Assembly: GCA_002083635.1 (NCBI GenBank)
Contig: MSXP01000005.1
Location: 1 to 64,000 of the forward strand
Direction of reading: 5' to 3'
Origin: Proteobacteria bacterium ST_bin12
GTDB lineage: Bacteria > Pseudomonadota > Gammaproteobacteria > Burkholderiales > Methylophilaceae
Length of the DNA: 64,000 nucleotides
Positions 16,720-25,113 of this stretch are shown one piece after another; within the stretch, counting starts at the first letter, position 1; each line of letters starts with the position of its first letter. The notes under the pieces were generated by a model. The model saw nothing but the letters and a program-made list of their open reading frames with translations, ran no database searches and was not told where the DNA came from. The translations under genes were made by a program, and so were the position numbers.

Positions 16720-17400
16720 TTATTGATGAATTTTTTCTAACGCTAGCTGTGCCGCACGCTGTTCGGCAATGCGGCGGCTGGTGCCTTCACCAACTGTTGA
16801 AAGGCTTAATCCTTTAATCTCACAGGCCACTTTAAAGGTTTGTGCATGCGCTTCGCCTTCAATCAGCACCACGTTGTAATCGGGCAAGTCCATTTTTTTG
16901 CTTTGCAAATACTCTTGCAATTGTGATTTAGCATCTTTATCAATGATTTTCGGATCAATTTCAGCGAGTTTATCTTGAAACAGTTTCAGCACTAGAGTTT
17001 CAGCCGCTTCATAACCACCATCGATATAAACCGCGCCCACAATCGCTTCTAGTGCATCGGCCAAAATGGAAGGACGTCGCCAGCCAGCGCTTTTTAGTTC
17101 ACCTTCACCTAATTTGAGCGATTCGCCAATATTGAGTTGTTGCGCTATTTCGCAGAGCATGGATTCTTTAACCAGCTGTGCACGCAAGCGACTTAAATCG
17201 CCTTCTGGTAGCTTATTAAATCGATTATAGAGTTGATTAGCAATGATAAAATTGAGCGCACCATCACCTAAAAACTCTAGGCGCTCATTGTTGTTGGCAG
17301 AAAAGCTACGGTGTGTGAGCGCTTGTGCAAGCAAACCGAGGTTCTTAAACGAATGACCAAGACGGCTTGCAATATGCTCTTTTGTTGTATGATCAAGCAT
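16720..17400 (-). CDS. rnc: ribonuclease III
   Basis: This 226-residue RNase III cleaves double-stranded RNA, including the 30S rRNA precursor. The catalytic signature NERLEFLGDGALNFII lies near residue 40, and the second acidic cluster is DALEAIVGAVYIDGG. The C-terminal double-stranded RNA-binding domain starts at KSQLQEYLQ and ends with GEGTSRRIAEQRAAQLAL. The length is normal. It lies between the DUF4845 gene and era, the common betaproteobacterial order. Confidence 0.98.
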   Translation of the reverse strand: MLDHTTKEHIASRLGHSFKNLGLLAQALTHRSFSANNNERLEFLGDGALNFIIANQLYNRFNKLPEGDLSRLRAQLVKESMLCEIAQQLNIGESLKLGEGELKSAGWRRPSILADALEAIVGAVYIDGGYEAAETLVLKLFQDKLAEIDPKIIDKDAKSQLQEYLQSKKMDLPDYNVVLIEGEAHAQTFKVACEIKGLSLSTVGEGTSRRIAEQRAAQLALEKIHQ

Positions 17401-17425
17401 CGCACTTCACCGCAACTGCGCGCAC

Positions 17426-17782
17426 TTATTTAGTAGAAGTTGCATTAAAATCCAGCAAGGCACTGGCATTTGCCATGATAGGTACAACAACCTGGTATTC
17501 AACAGAAACCACACCGTTGTTAACAACCAAATCGGCGCCTTTTACTACAGTGATATTATCTACTCTGGCTGATTTATCGAACGCATCTGCCACTGCTTTT
17601 TTACTTGTGACGTCAGCGGTCGCAGTTGCTCTTTTCATCGCGCTTTTAACGTTCATAAACTCTAGATATGCAGGGCCCACTTTTAAACCTAACATGCCCA
17701 AAAACACGATTGCTGCAATCACAATCAGCATACCGATAAATGATCCACCTTTTTGATTGTTCATTTGATTTGTGTGGTGCAT
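17426..17782 (-). CDS. DUF4845 single-pass membrane protein
   Basis: This 118-residue protein has a short polar N-terminus, KGGSFIGM and one membrane helix (LIVIAAIVFLGMLGLKV), then a periplasmic beta-alpha domain. The N-terminal GGSFIGML stretch gives it a pseudopilin-like look. DUF4845 proteins regularly sit between lepB and rnc in betaproteobacteria, and their function is unknown. AAGGAG lies 6 bases before the first ATG and fixes this start. It is probably cotranscribed with lepB. Confidence 0.85.
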   Translation of the reverse strand: MHHTNQMNNQKGGSFIGMLIVIAAIVFLGMLGLKVGPAYLEFMNVKSAMKRATATADVTSKKAVADAFDKSARVDNITVVKGADLVVNNGVVSVEYQVVVPIMANASALLDFNATSTK

Positions 17783-17822
17783 ATTAACTCCTTGTCATTG
17801 ATGTAAAGCAACGAATTTTTAA

Positions 17823-18623
17823 TTACTGAATTTTTGTGCCAATTCGGCCAAATTGATCAAAATTAAACCAGATAAAAAATGCCTTGCCGACTAAATTATG
17901 CTCTGGCACAAAACCCCACACACGGCTATCGGCACTGTTATCGCGATTGTCCCCCATTGCAAAATAATGCCCTGCAGGTACGGTGACTGTTTCACCATTT
18001 TGCAACTTTTCACCCAAAGAGCCAGATGGATATTGGTTTGGAATATCATGCACTAAAATATCATGATTTACATCCACCAACTGCTCTGTTAACTGCTGCG
18101 CGGTCATGCTGTTTTCTTGGTCGCTGCCGTCAATATCTTTAAAAGACATTTTATATGCATAGTCACCTATTAATGTGACTTGCAATTTATTACCGTTTAC
18201 AATCAACTGCTTATCTTGATATTGAATCGTATCGCCAGGCACGCCAATCACACGTTTAATATAATCAATCGTGGGTTCTGGCGGGTAATGAAATACAAAC
18301 ACATCGCCACGTTTAGGCTGGTTCATTTTAACAAAAGTATTATTTAATACTGGCACACGCAAGCCATAATCAAATTTGTTCACTAATATATAATCGCCAG
18401 CAAGCAGTGTTGGCATCATAGATCCAGATGGAATTTTAAATGGCTCTACCAAAAATGAACGCAAGGTAAACACAAGTAAAATAACAGGGAAAAAGCTTTT
18501 GCTGTATTCCACATACCAAGGCTCTGGCTGATTACCACGGTTTTTACGCAACACCCAAATATCCAGCAACCAGACTAAGCCTGTCACTACCAAAATCGCA
18601 ATCATAAACAAAGCAAAGTACAT
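17823..18623 (-). CDS. lepB: signal peptidase I
   Basis: This 266-residue inner-membrane protease removes signal peptides from Sec- and Tat-exported proteins. The N-terminus has a first membrane helix, a charged cytoplasmic segment and a second helix (FFPVILLVFTLRSFL). The catalytic Ser68 lies in PSGSMMPTLL, the general-base Lys123 in DYIKRVIGVPGD, and box E is GDNRDNSADSR. AAGGG lies 8 bases before the ATG. It follows lepA by about 50 bases and is very likely cotranscribed with it. Confidence 0.98.
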   Translation of the reverse strand: MYFALFMIAILVVTGLVWLLDIWVLRKNRGNQPEPWYVEYSKSFFPVILLVFTLRSFLVEPFKIPSGSMMPTLLAGDYILVNKFDYGLRVPVLNNTFVKMNQPKRGDVFVFHYPPEPTIDYIKRVIGVPGDTIQYQDKQLIVNGNKLQVTLIGDYAYKMSFKDIDGSDQENSMTAQQLTEQLVDVNHDILVHDIPNQYPSGSLGEKLQNGETVTVPAGHYFAMGDNRDNSADSRVWGFVPEHNLVGKAFFIWFNFDQFGRIGTKIQ

Positions 18624-18674
18624 GCGTTAAACCCTTTTTTGACTTCTTTTAATTAATTTATTACTTATGTTTTT

Positions 18675-20468
18675 TTACTTATCTTCAACTCTTAAAATCG
18701 CCAAAAACGCCTCTTGTGGAATCTCTACGTTGCCCACTTGTTTCATGCGTTTTTTGCCTTCTTTTTGCTTATCCAGCAATTTACGTTTACGCGATACATC
18801 GCCGCCATAACATTTGGCAATCACGTTTTTGCGCATGGCTTTTACCGTTTCGCGTGCAATAATAGTAGCACCAATTGAGGCTTGAATCGCCACATCAAAC
18901 ATTTGACGCGGAATCAACTCGCGCATTTTCTCTGCCACTTGGCCACCACGATAGCGACTATTGGCACGATGCACAATCAAGCTTAGTGCATCCACACGTT
19001 CGCCGTTGACCATAATATCTAACTTAACCAAGTCTGCGGCACGAAATTCTAAAAACTCGTAATCCATCGAGGCATAGCCACGCGATACCGATTTTAATTT
19101 ATCAAAAAAATCCAAAACAACCTCATTGAGTGGCATTTCGTAGCTCAACATTACTTGCCTGCCCATGTATTGCATATTTTTCTGAATGCCACGCTTACCG
19201 TTACATAGCGTCATCACTGGCCCTACATAATCCTGCGGCATTAGCAAATTGACATTAATCACAGGCTCACGAATTTCTTCAATACGCGACATATCAGGCA
19301 AGCGTGAAGGATTCTCAATTTGTTGTACTGTGCCGTCTTTTAGCATTAGCTCATACACCACGGTTGGCGCGGTGGTAATCAAATCCATATCGTATTCGCG
19401 CTCTAAACGCTCTTGCACGATTTCCATATGCAGCAAACCTAAAAAGCCGCATCTAAAACCAAAACCCAATGCAGTTGAGTTTTCTGGCTCAAATAACAGA
19501 GAAGCATCATTTAAACTTAACTTCTCAAGCGCCGTTCTTAACGCTTCAAATTGATTGGATTCTGTTGGGTACAATCCAGCAAACACTTGCGGCTTTACTT
19601 CTTTAAAACCAGCTAGCGGCTCTGCTGCAGGCTTAGTCGCTAGCGTTACCGTATCACCCACTTTTGCGCTGGCTAATTCTTTAATACCTGCAATAATAAA
19701 GCCCACTTCACCTGCTGACAGCGCGGATTTCTGTAAAGATTTTGGTGTAAATACACCAACTTGCTCACATAAAAATTCGGCATGCGTTGCCATTAAACAT
19801 ATTTTATCTTTTGGCTTAAGCACGCCATCAATCACACGCACCAGCATTACCACGCCCACATAATTATCAAACCATGCGTCAATCACCAAGGCTTTAAGGG
19901 GCTTGGTCACATCACCCACAGGCGGTGGAACTTTTTTAATTACCGCTTCTAGCACATCGCGCACGCCCAAGCCTGTTTTGGCTGAACAAAGCACAGCATC
20001 GCTCGCATCTACGCCAATCACATCTTCAATTTCTTGTTTGACGCGTTCTGGGTCAGCCGATGGCAAATCAATTTTATTTAAAACAGCAGTCACTTCTACG
20101 CCTAAATCTAGTGCGGTATAGCAGTTCGCGACACTTTGCGCTTCAACACCTTGGCTGGCATCTACAACTAGTAGCGCGCCTTCACAAGCCGAAAGTGAGC
20201 GTGAAACCTCATAGCTAAAATCCACATGGCCAGGCGTATCAATCAGATTTAATTGATAAATTTCGCCGTCATCGGCTTTGTATTGCAGCGCTGCTGTTTG
20301 CGCTTTGATTGTAATGCCGCGCTCACGCTCGATATCCATGCTGTCCAGCACTTGTGCTTCCATTTCACGATCTGCCAAACCGCCACATAAATGAATAATA
20401 CGGTCTGCCAATGTTGATTTGCCGTGATCAATATGGGCAATAATAGAGAAATTACGGATATTTTTCAT
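18675..20468 (-). CDS. lepA: elongation factor 4 (LepA)
   Basis: This 597-residue translational GTPase can back-translocate ribosomes and assists 30S biogenesis. The G motifs are AHIDHGKSTLADR, DTPGHVDFSYEVSRSL and NKIDLPSA. The LepA-specific C-terminal domain is present, with YRGGQVAEKMRELIPRQMF and a basic tail rich in KRKLLDKQKEGKKR. It heads the lepA-lepB-DUF4845-rnc-era run. Confidence 0.98.
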   Translation of the reverse strand: MKNIRNFSIIAHIDHGKSTLADRIIHLCGGLADREMEAQVLDSMDIERERGITIKAQTAALQYKADDGEIYQLNLIDTPGHVDFSYEVSRSLSACEGALLVVDASQGVEAQSVANCYTALDLGVEVTAVLNKIDLPSADPERVKQEIEDVIGVDASDAVLCSAKTGLGVRDVLEAVIKKVPPPVGDVTKPLKALVIDAWFDNYVGVVMLVRVIDGVLKPKDKICLMATHAEFLCEQVGVFTPKSLQKSALSAGEVGFIIAGIKELASAKVGDTVTLATKPAAEPLAGFKEVKPQVFAGLYPTESNQFEALRTALEKLSLNDASLLFEPENSTALGFGFRCGFLGLLHMEIVQERLEREYDMDLITTAPTVVYELMLKDGTVQQIENPSRLPDMSRIEEIREPVINVNLLMPQDYVGPVMTLCNGKRGIQKNMQYMGRQVMLSYEMPLNEVVLDFFDKLKSVSRGYASMDYEFLEFRAADLVKLDIMVNGERVDALSLIVHRANSRYRGGQVAEKMRELIPRQMFDVAIQASIGATIIARETVKAMRKNVIAKCYGGDVSRKRKLLDKQKEGKKRMKQVGNVEIPQEAFLAILRVEDK

Positions 20469-20496
20469 GTTAACTTTTTAGACTTTACAAACTAAG

Positions 20497-20515
20497 AGAG
20501 CGCATTAAGCGCTCT
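20497..20515. other. hairpin in the lepA leader region
   Basis: AGAGCGC (20497-20503), five-base loop, GCGCTCT (20509-20515), followed by a T run on the plus strand. No plus-strand gene ends here, so it may be a leader hairpin of the lepA transcript, read from the minus strand, rather than a terminator. Confidence 0.35.
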
Positions 20516-20590
20516 TTTTCAATTGACATAATTTTACAACAAATGCTTGATTAATTTGCAATTAATTGAGCAGTGCGCTTGAAAAATCAA

Positions 20591-20617
20591 TAAAAAAAGC
20601 CCGCTTTAAGCGGGCTT
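20591..20617 (-). terminator. Rho-independent terminator after degP
   Basis: The stem AAGCCCGCT / AGCGGGCTT with a 3-base loop is followed on the minus strand by a run of seven T. It lies just past the degP stop codon and separates the rpoE-degP block from lepA. Confidence 0.9.
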
Positions 20618-20635
20618 AAAATCAAATCAGTTTAA

Positions 20636-22081
20636 TTACTTACTCACCTTGATAGGCACATACAAAGTACTTTCGCCGCGTAAAACCAGTACAGCAACTG
20701 TTTTACCTGCAGCTATTGCATTAATTTGTTTATTAAATTGCTCTACACTTTGGCTTTCTGAGTTATTTAAACCCAAAATGACATCACCACGGCGAACGCC
20801 TGCTTGTGCAGCGGCACCAACGCTTTCTACAACTAACAAGCCGTTTTTACCATTTAATTTTTTCTTTTGTTGCGGCGTTAACTCTTTGAGCGTTAAGCCA
20901 ATTTTATTTGCTTCTGCTTTAATGGGTGATTTACTAGGTGCAGTGACTTCATTTGGGTCTGTTGGCATTTCGCCCACCCCAACATTCAAATTTTTTACAG
21001 CACCCTTGCGTAAAACTTCAACTGCAGCAACTTTTCCTGGTTTGGTTGAGCCAACGGCACGCGGCAAATCACTTGAAGACATAATCGGTTTATTATCAAA
21101 CTTGGTAATTACATCGCCTGCCAGTAAGCCACCTTTGTCTGCTGGGCCGTTTTTTTCAACACCAGCAATCAATGCACCATTGGTATTTTTCATACCGAAT
21201 GAATCTGCCAATTCTTTTGTTAGCTCTTGAGTGGCTACACCTAACCAGCCACGTGTGATTTTGCCATTGGCTTTTAGTTGATTCGATATATCAATCGCTA
21301 CATCAATCGGAATAGAGAAAGATAAGCCAACAGAACCACCACTGCGGCTATAAATTTGCGAGTTGATACCCACTACTTCACCAGCCAAGTTAAACAATGG
21401 GCCGCCAGAATTACCTGGGTTAATCGCTACATCTGTTTGAATAAACGGCACAAAATTTTCTTGCGGTAATGCACGGCCTTTTGCACTGACGATACCTGCT
21501 GTCATGGTGTTTTCTAGTCCAAATGGTGAGCCAATCGCTGCAACCCATTGTCCTACTTTTAGTGTGCTAGGGTCGCCAATCGTTACTTTGGGTAAGTTGG
21601 TCGCTTCAATTTTAATCAGCGCAACATCAGTACGTTTATCAAACCCAATCGTTTTGGCTTTAAATTCACGCTTGTCTGATAGCTTAACCAATACTTCATC
21701 TGCTTCACTGACTACATGCGCGTTAGTTAATATATATCCATCACTGCTGATAATAAAACCTGAGCCGAGTGAAGAAGATTTGTATTCTTGACCGCCTTGT
21801 CCGCCAGGATTACCGGGCATACCTGGAATACCAAAGCGTTTAAAGAATTCTTGTAAATTTTCATCATCTGGCATACCTGGAAATGGCATGCCACCATTGC
21901 CGCCGCCCTGCACTACTTGCGTCACACTAATATTGACTACTTCTGCGCCATGCTTTTCAGCAAGCTCAGTAAAGTCGGGTAAATCTTTGGCGAATGCATG
22001 TTGGCTCAGTGCACTTAAGCTAAGCGCACTTAATAAGAACGAAAGGCTTAATACTGTTGTAGAAATCCATTTTTTTAACAT
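20636..22081 (-). CDS. degP: Do-family periplasmic serine protease (DegP/MucD)
   Basis: This 481-residue secreted HtrA protease and chaperone degrades misfolded envelope proteins. A signal peptide ends near HAFA (residue 31). A Gly/Met/Pro-rich loop covers residues 59-97. The catalytic triad is His122 (ILTNAHVV), Asp152 (KRTDVALIKI) and Ser225 (NPGNSGGPLF). Two PDZ domains follow, the first around ITRGWLGVATQELT and the second ending the protein. It closes the rpoE-rseA-rseB-rseC string, as mucD does in Pseudomonas, and is probably sigma-E controlled. Confidence 0.96.
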   Translation of the reverse strand: MLKKWISTTVLSLSFLLSALSLSALSQHAFAKDLPDFTELAEKHGAEVVNISVTQVVQGGGNGGMPFPGMPDDENLQEFFKRFGIPGMPGNPGGQGGQEYKSSSLGSGFIISSDGYILTNAHVVSEADEVLVKLSDKREFKAKTIGFDKRTDVALIKIEATNLPKVTIGDPSTLKVGQWVAAIGSPFGLENTMTAGIVSAKGRALPQENFVPFIQTDVAINPGNSGGPLFNLAGEVVGINSQIYSRSGGSVGLSFSIPIDVAIDISNQLKANGKITRGWLGVATQELTKELADSFGMKNTNGALIAGVEKNGPADKGGLLAGDVITKFDNKPIMSSSDLPRAVGSTKPGKVAAVEVLRKGAVKNLNVGVGEMPTDPNEVTAPSKSPIKAEANKIGLTLKELTPQQKKKLNGKNGLLVVESVGAAAQAGVRRGDVILGLNNSESQSVEQFNKQINAIAAGKTVAVLVLRGESTLYVPIKVSK

Positions 22082-22159
22082 CTAATTTCCTCAAATATCT
22101 GAAAATAAATACGACACAACTTTTATTAAAAACTGCTTAAAACAACAAAGCTTAGAAAA

Positions 22160-22636
22160 CTATGAAAATTTTATTTCCGCATCCTGTGTTGTTAATCTTA
22201 AAATAACTGGTTGTTGCTGTAAAAAATATTGGCTAGCCGCCGTATGACCTTTTACCCATACAAGGCCAGTCAGCAAGCCAACTAAGGCGCCAATCATAGA
22301 TCCCGCGTTATTTTGCAGGTACATATTCATTAATATGGCGCCAGTCATCATGGTTACAAGAGGTAAGATATAAAGTAACAATGCACTTTTGAGCAATGCG
22401 CGCTCGTTTATACCCACAATAACGCTATCACCCACTTTTGCGTTGATGCGATTTTGTGCTTTAAATTCGGTTGAACGATGTGCGAACAGTTTGCCCCAAA
22501 TAGAGTTGCCGCAGCCACGTGTTTTACCACACAAGCCACATGCTGTTTTACGCTCTATCTCTAGCGTTGCTGTGGAATCGCTGAGATTGTGATTGTTTTG
22601 ACTGACTGAAAGGATAACTGCACGTTCTTCTATCAT
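22160..22636 (-). CDS. rseC: SoxR-reducing/sigma-E factor regulator RseC
   Basis: This 158-residue inner-membrane protein has an N-terminal cysteine-rich segment (ACGLCGKTRGCG) typical of RseC/MucC, followed by two membrane helices (LLLYILPLVTMMTGAILM and MIGALVGLLTGLVWV). Family members modulate sigma-E and, in some bacteria, take part in SoxR reduction. The ATG at 22636 is chosen; a GTG four codons earlier at 22648 is also open, and neither has a clear ribosome binding site. It lies between rseB and degP. Confidence 0.9.
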   Translation of the reverse strand: MIEERAVILSVSQNNHNLSDSTATLEIERKTACGLCGKTRGCGNSIWGKLFAHRSTEFKAQNRINAKVGDSVIVGINERALLKSALLLYILPLVTMMTGAILMNMYLQNNAGSMIGALVGLLTGLVWVKGHTAASQYFLQQQPVILRLTTQDAEIKFS

Positions 22637-22691
22637 GCTTTGTGTCACTTGCTTTTTGAATGGTTTAATTGAATAACTAAATTAGCCAGCA

Positions 22692-23702
22692 TTACCTGTT
22701 TAGAGCGGTTTGCTTTCTGAAGCTAACAGCGTTAGCAATTTGCTGCACCGTTGCCAGAGGCACTTCTCCAACCACCATGACCTGATAACTTTCTATCACG
22801 TTGGCGCAAATGTGCGTTGTTCCAATAAGATGATGTCCTATTTTTGGACGTGTTCCCTTAGTGATAGGCTCAATGAATAGAGATACAGAGGCAATACCAT
22901 CCGAAAATATCATCTGATTAACAGGTGACGTTTTGCCATTCACCATAAATTCAATATGGTCAACTTTAACGTAACCCGGCGGCAACTCTGCCACAATCCA
23001 GTTCGAATTCACGCGATTAGGTAAAACCGCTTCTTCCATCTCATACTTTTTAGTTAAATCAATTGAGGGCTGAAACCAATTCAAATCTTGAGAGTTCAGC
23101 ATACTTAACTCTTGAAAAGTGATTTGCTCTAAAGCTTCATTATCCTCTTTCAATAAAGTCATTTTGACTAGCAAACCAAATTGAACATCTGCCCAGATTT
23201 TATAGCTGTAGCGATAAGCATCTTTGGGAATTAACTCAATTATTTGCGCTTGCCGCCCAGCCACATAATCTAAAGCTCCGATACGTGCTGTGTAACTTTC
23301 TCTTAATGATTTAAGGTTAACTGGCAAGATTGCTGGAAACAAGTTTTGGCCGCGACGTTTTTCAATAATCACCTTATCATTTTTAGGGTGAAAAATCACA
23401 ATATCACTGCCTTGGCTAAATACTTCTCGCGGCTGCGTTACTGGCGATTTTTTATTATAAACTCGATTATCTAAAACCATATTACGGGTCAGTTCTTGGC
23501 CCGCATTATTCATATGGGTAATTTGCACCGAGCGCACTTGATTACCATTTTGATACACAAAAATGCCTTGATAATTAAGCTCGCGTGCTGCAAATGCAGC
23601 CTTTTGCAACACTAACCAAGCATCTTCTGCGGCTGCACTTGTGACACTAAAGCTGGCTAAACCAAGACTAGTTAATAATGTTGCGAATGCAATTTTAAAC
23701 AT
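22692..23702 (-). CDS. rseB: sigma-E factor regulatory protein RseB
   Basis: This 336-residue periplasmic protein has a signal peptide ending near SAAAEDA. The N-terminal domain is LolA-like, with ELNYQGIFVYQNGNQV, and the C-terminal MucB/RseB domain includes PPGYVKVDH. RseB binds the periplasmic tail of RseA, shields it from DegS and senses lipopolysaccharide or lipoprotein stress. It starts 5 bases after rseA. Confidence 0.95.
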   Translation of the reverse strand: MFKIAFATLLTSLGLASFSVTSAAAEDAWLVLQKAAFAARELNYQGIFVYQNGNQVRSVQITHMNNAGQELTRNMVLDNRVYNKKSPVTQPREVFSQGSDIVIFHPKNDKVIIEKRRGQNLFPAILPVNLKSLRESYTARIGALDYVAGRQAQIIELIPKDAYRYSYKIWADVQFGLLVKMTLLKEDNEALEQITFQELSMLNSQDLNWFQPSIDLTKKYEMEEAVLPNRVNSNWIVAELPPGYVKVDHIEFMVNGKTSPVNQMIFSDGIASVSLFIEPITKGTRPKIGHHLIGTTHICANVIESYQVMVVGEVPLATVQQIANAVSFRKQTALNR

Positions 23703-23707
23703 TACTT

Positions 23708-24181
23708 TTACTGCCCTGCACCAGAATGATTAACATTTTGGATATAGTAAGCCGCGCCGTTAGGTGCGGCTGCGTGATGTGCTTCTAAGTATTCAAGTGG
23801 CATACTTTGTGCAATTTCTACAGGTGAAGAGTCTTGCGTACTATCTGACTGTTGTTGCAACAACATTAAACCCACAAACATCACAGCCGCCACTGATGCC
23901 GCAACAGACCAAATTTGGTTGGATTTAAAATATGAAGTTTTAACTGAAGGCTTCTCAATTGCGTGAGGAGATAAAACTGTTGGCTCTTCATTTAAAGCAT
24001 TCATTACGCGCTCAGTAAAGCCTTGACTGAGAACCATCTCACTACGCATGGCGTCGCCAATTAAATGATAATGCTGCCAGCAATCTTTTAATTCACCGCC
24101 AGATTTCACCGACTTAATTAAATGCTCAGCATTTTCAACATCAAACTCACCATCAATTAATGCAGATAATTGGTCTTTCAT
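23708..24181 (-). CDS. rseA: anti-sigma-E factor RseA
   Basis: This 157-residue single-pass membrane protein starts with the cytoplasmic sigma-binding domain (KDQLSALIDGEFD, then CWQHYHLIGDAMR), which holds sigma-E inactive. One membrane helix (VAASVAAVMFVGLMLL) leads to a short periplasmic tail that is the expected site-1 cleavage region and RseB partner. It is 73 bases downstream of rpoE and 5 bases upstream of rseB. Confidence 0.94.
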   Translation of the reverse strand: MKDQLSALIDGEFDVENAEHLIKSVKSGGELKDCWQHYHLIGDAMRSEMVLSQGFTERVMNALNEEPTVLSPHAIEKPSVKTSYFKSNQIWSVAASVAAVMFVGLMLLQQQSDSTQDSSPVEIAQSMPLEYLEAHHAAAPNGAAYYIQNVNHSGAGQ

Positions 24182-24254
24182 TTTACACCTCTAAATCTAT
24201 AACATTTAACATGCTATTTATCAAAATTCGATTCAAAAAACTTGTTAAGTACGC

Positions 24255-24884
24255 TTACCAACGCTTGCCGTCGGGCGTATCTAATAGTGGGCGCAATTTT
24301 AATGCAATGGTTTCGCGCGCTCTAAATATACGTGAGCGTACCGTGCCAATTGGGCACTGCATTAACGTTGCAATCTCTTCGTAACTTAAACCTTCTAATT
24401 CGCGCAGCGTAATTGCAGTGCGTAATTCTTCCGGCAAGCTGGCTACTGTATCGTTTACCGTTTGCGCAATTTCTCTAGTCATCATGGCGGTTTCTGGCGT
24501 TTCCATGGTGCGCATTTCGTTGCCGTCTTCAAAGTTTTCTACATCTTCAATTTCGACATCTTGCATCACTTGTGGTCTACGCCCCATTGATACTAAATAA
24601 TTTTTAGCCGTGTTGATGCCAATCCGATAAAGCCAAGTGTAAAACGCACTATCGCCTCTAAAATTGTGCAATGCGCGATACGCTTTAATAAAAGACTCCT
24701 GCACCACATCTTCTACCTCTGCTTGATCACGAATCATACGCGACAATAAACGGCCTAACTTACGTTGATATTTTTCCACCAACATGCCGAATGCCTTTTG
24801 ATCGCCTTTTTGCGCACGCTCTACCAACACTTGATCTAACTCACGAGTTCCTACAACTGCTGTGTTGATTGGCTTATCAGCCAT
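24255..24884 (-). CDS. rpoE: RNA polymerase sigma-E factor
   Basis: This 209-residue ECF sigma factor controls the envelope stress response. Region 2 is DQKAFGMLVEKYQRKLGRLLS and AEVEDVVQESFIKAYRAL with FYTWLYRIGINTAKNYL; region 4 is LPEELRTAITLRELEGLSYEEIA...GTVRSRIFRARE. The ATG at 24884 gives the standard N-terminus (MADKPINTAV). The frame stays open upstream to 25043, and an ATG at 24995 has a far stronger ribosome binding site (GGAGG, 6 bases), so a 37-residue N-terminal extension is possible. A perfect TATAAT at 24924-24929 would instead support the short form. Confidence 0.95.
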   Translation of the reverse strand: MADKPINTAVVGTRELDQVLVERAQKGDQKAFGMLVEKYQRKLGRLLSRMIRDQAEVEDVVQESFIKAYRALHNFRGDSAFYTWLYRIGINTAKNYLVSMGRRPQVMQDVEIEDVENFEDGNEMRTMETPETAMMTREIAQTVNDTVASLPEELRTAITLRELEGLSYEEIATLMQCPIGTVRSRIFRARETIALKLRPLLDTPDGKRW

Positions 24885-24923
24885 TAAATGACCACTCCCA
24901 TTTTGATTCGTCTTGTAACCCGC

Positions 24924-24929
24924 ATTATA
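24924..24929 (-). promoter_or_regulatory. candidate -10 box for rpoE
   Basis: A perfect TATAAT on the minus strand lies 39 bases before the rpoE ATG at 24884. The -35 region at 17 bases is poor (TCGTAG), so an activator or another sigma factor may be needed. No convincing sigma-E consensus was found. Confidence 0.35.
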
Positions 24930-25113
24930 CGCCTGCGGAGATGATTCTACGAAACTTGAACGGGTAAGCACCTCAATTTTGCTCGTTTGTAACATTTGCA
25001 TCCTCCAGAATACTGCGGAAATTTTTACCGCTATCATGCACATTTTTATATTGCTAGCTTATGATTAAAGACATGGATAAACTCTTATTAGTTCATTCAT
25101 TTTCTATTAGTTT

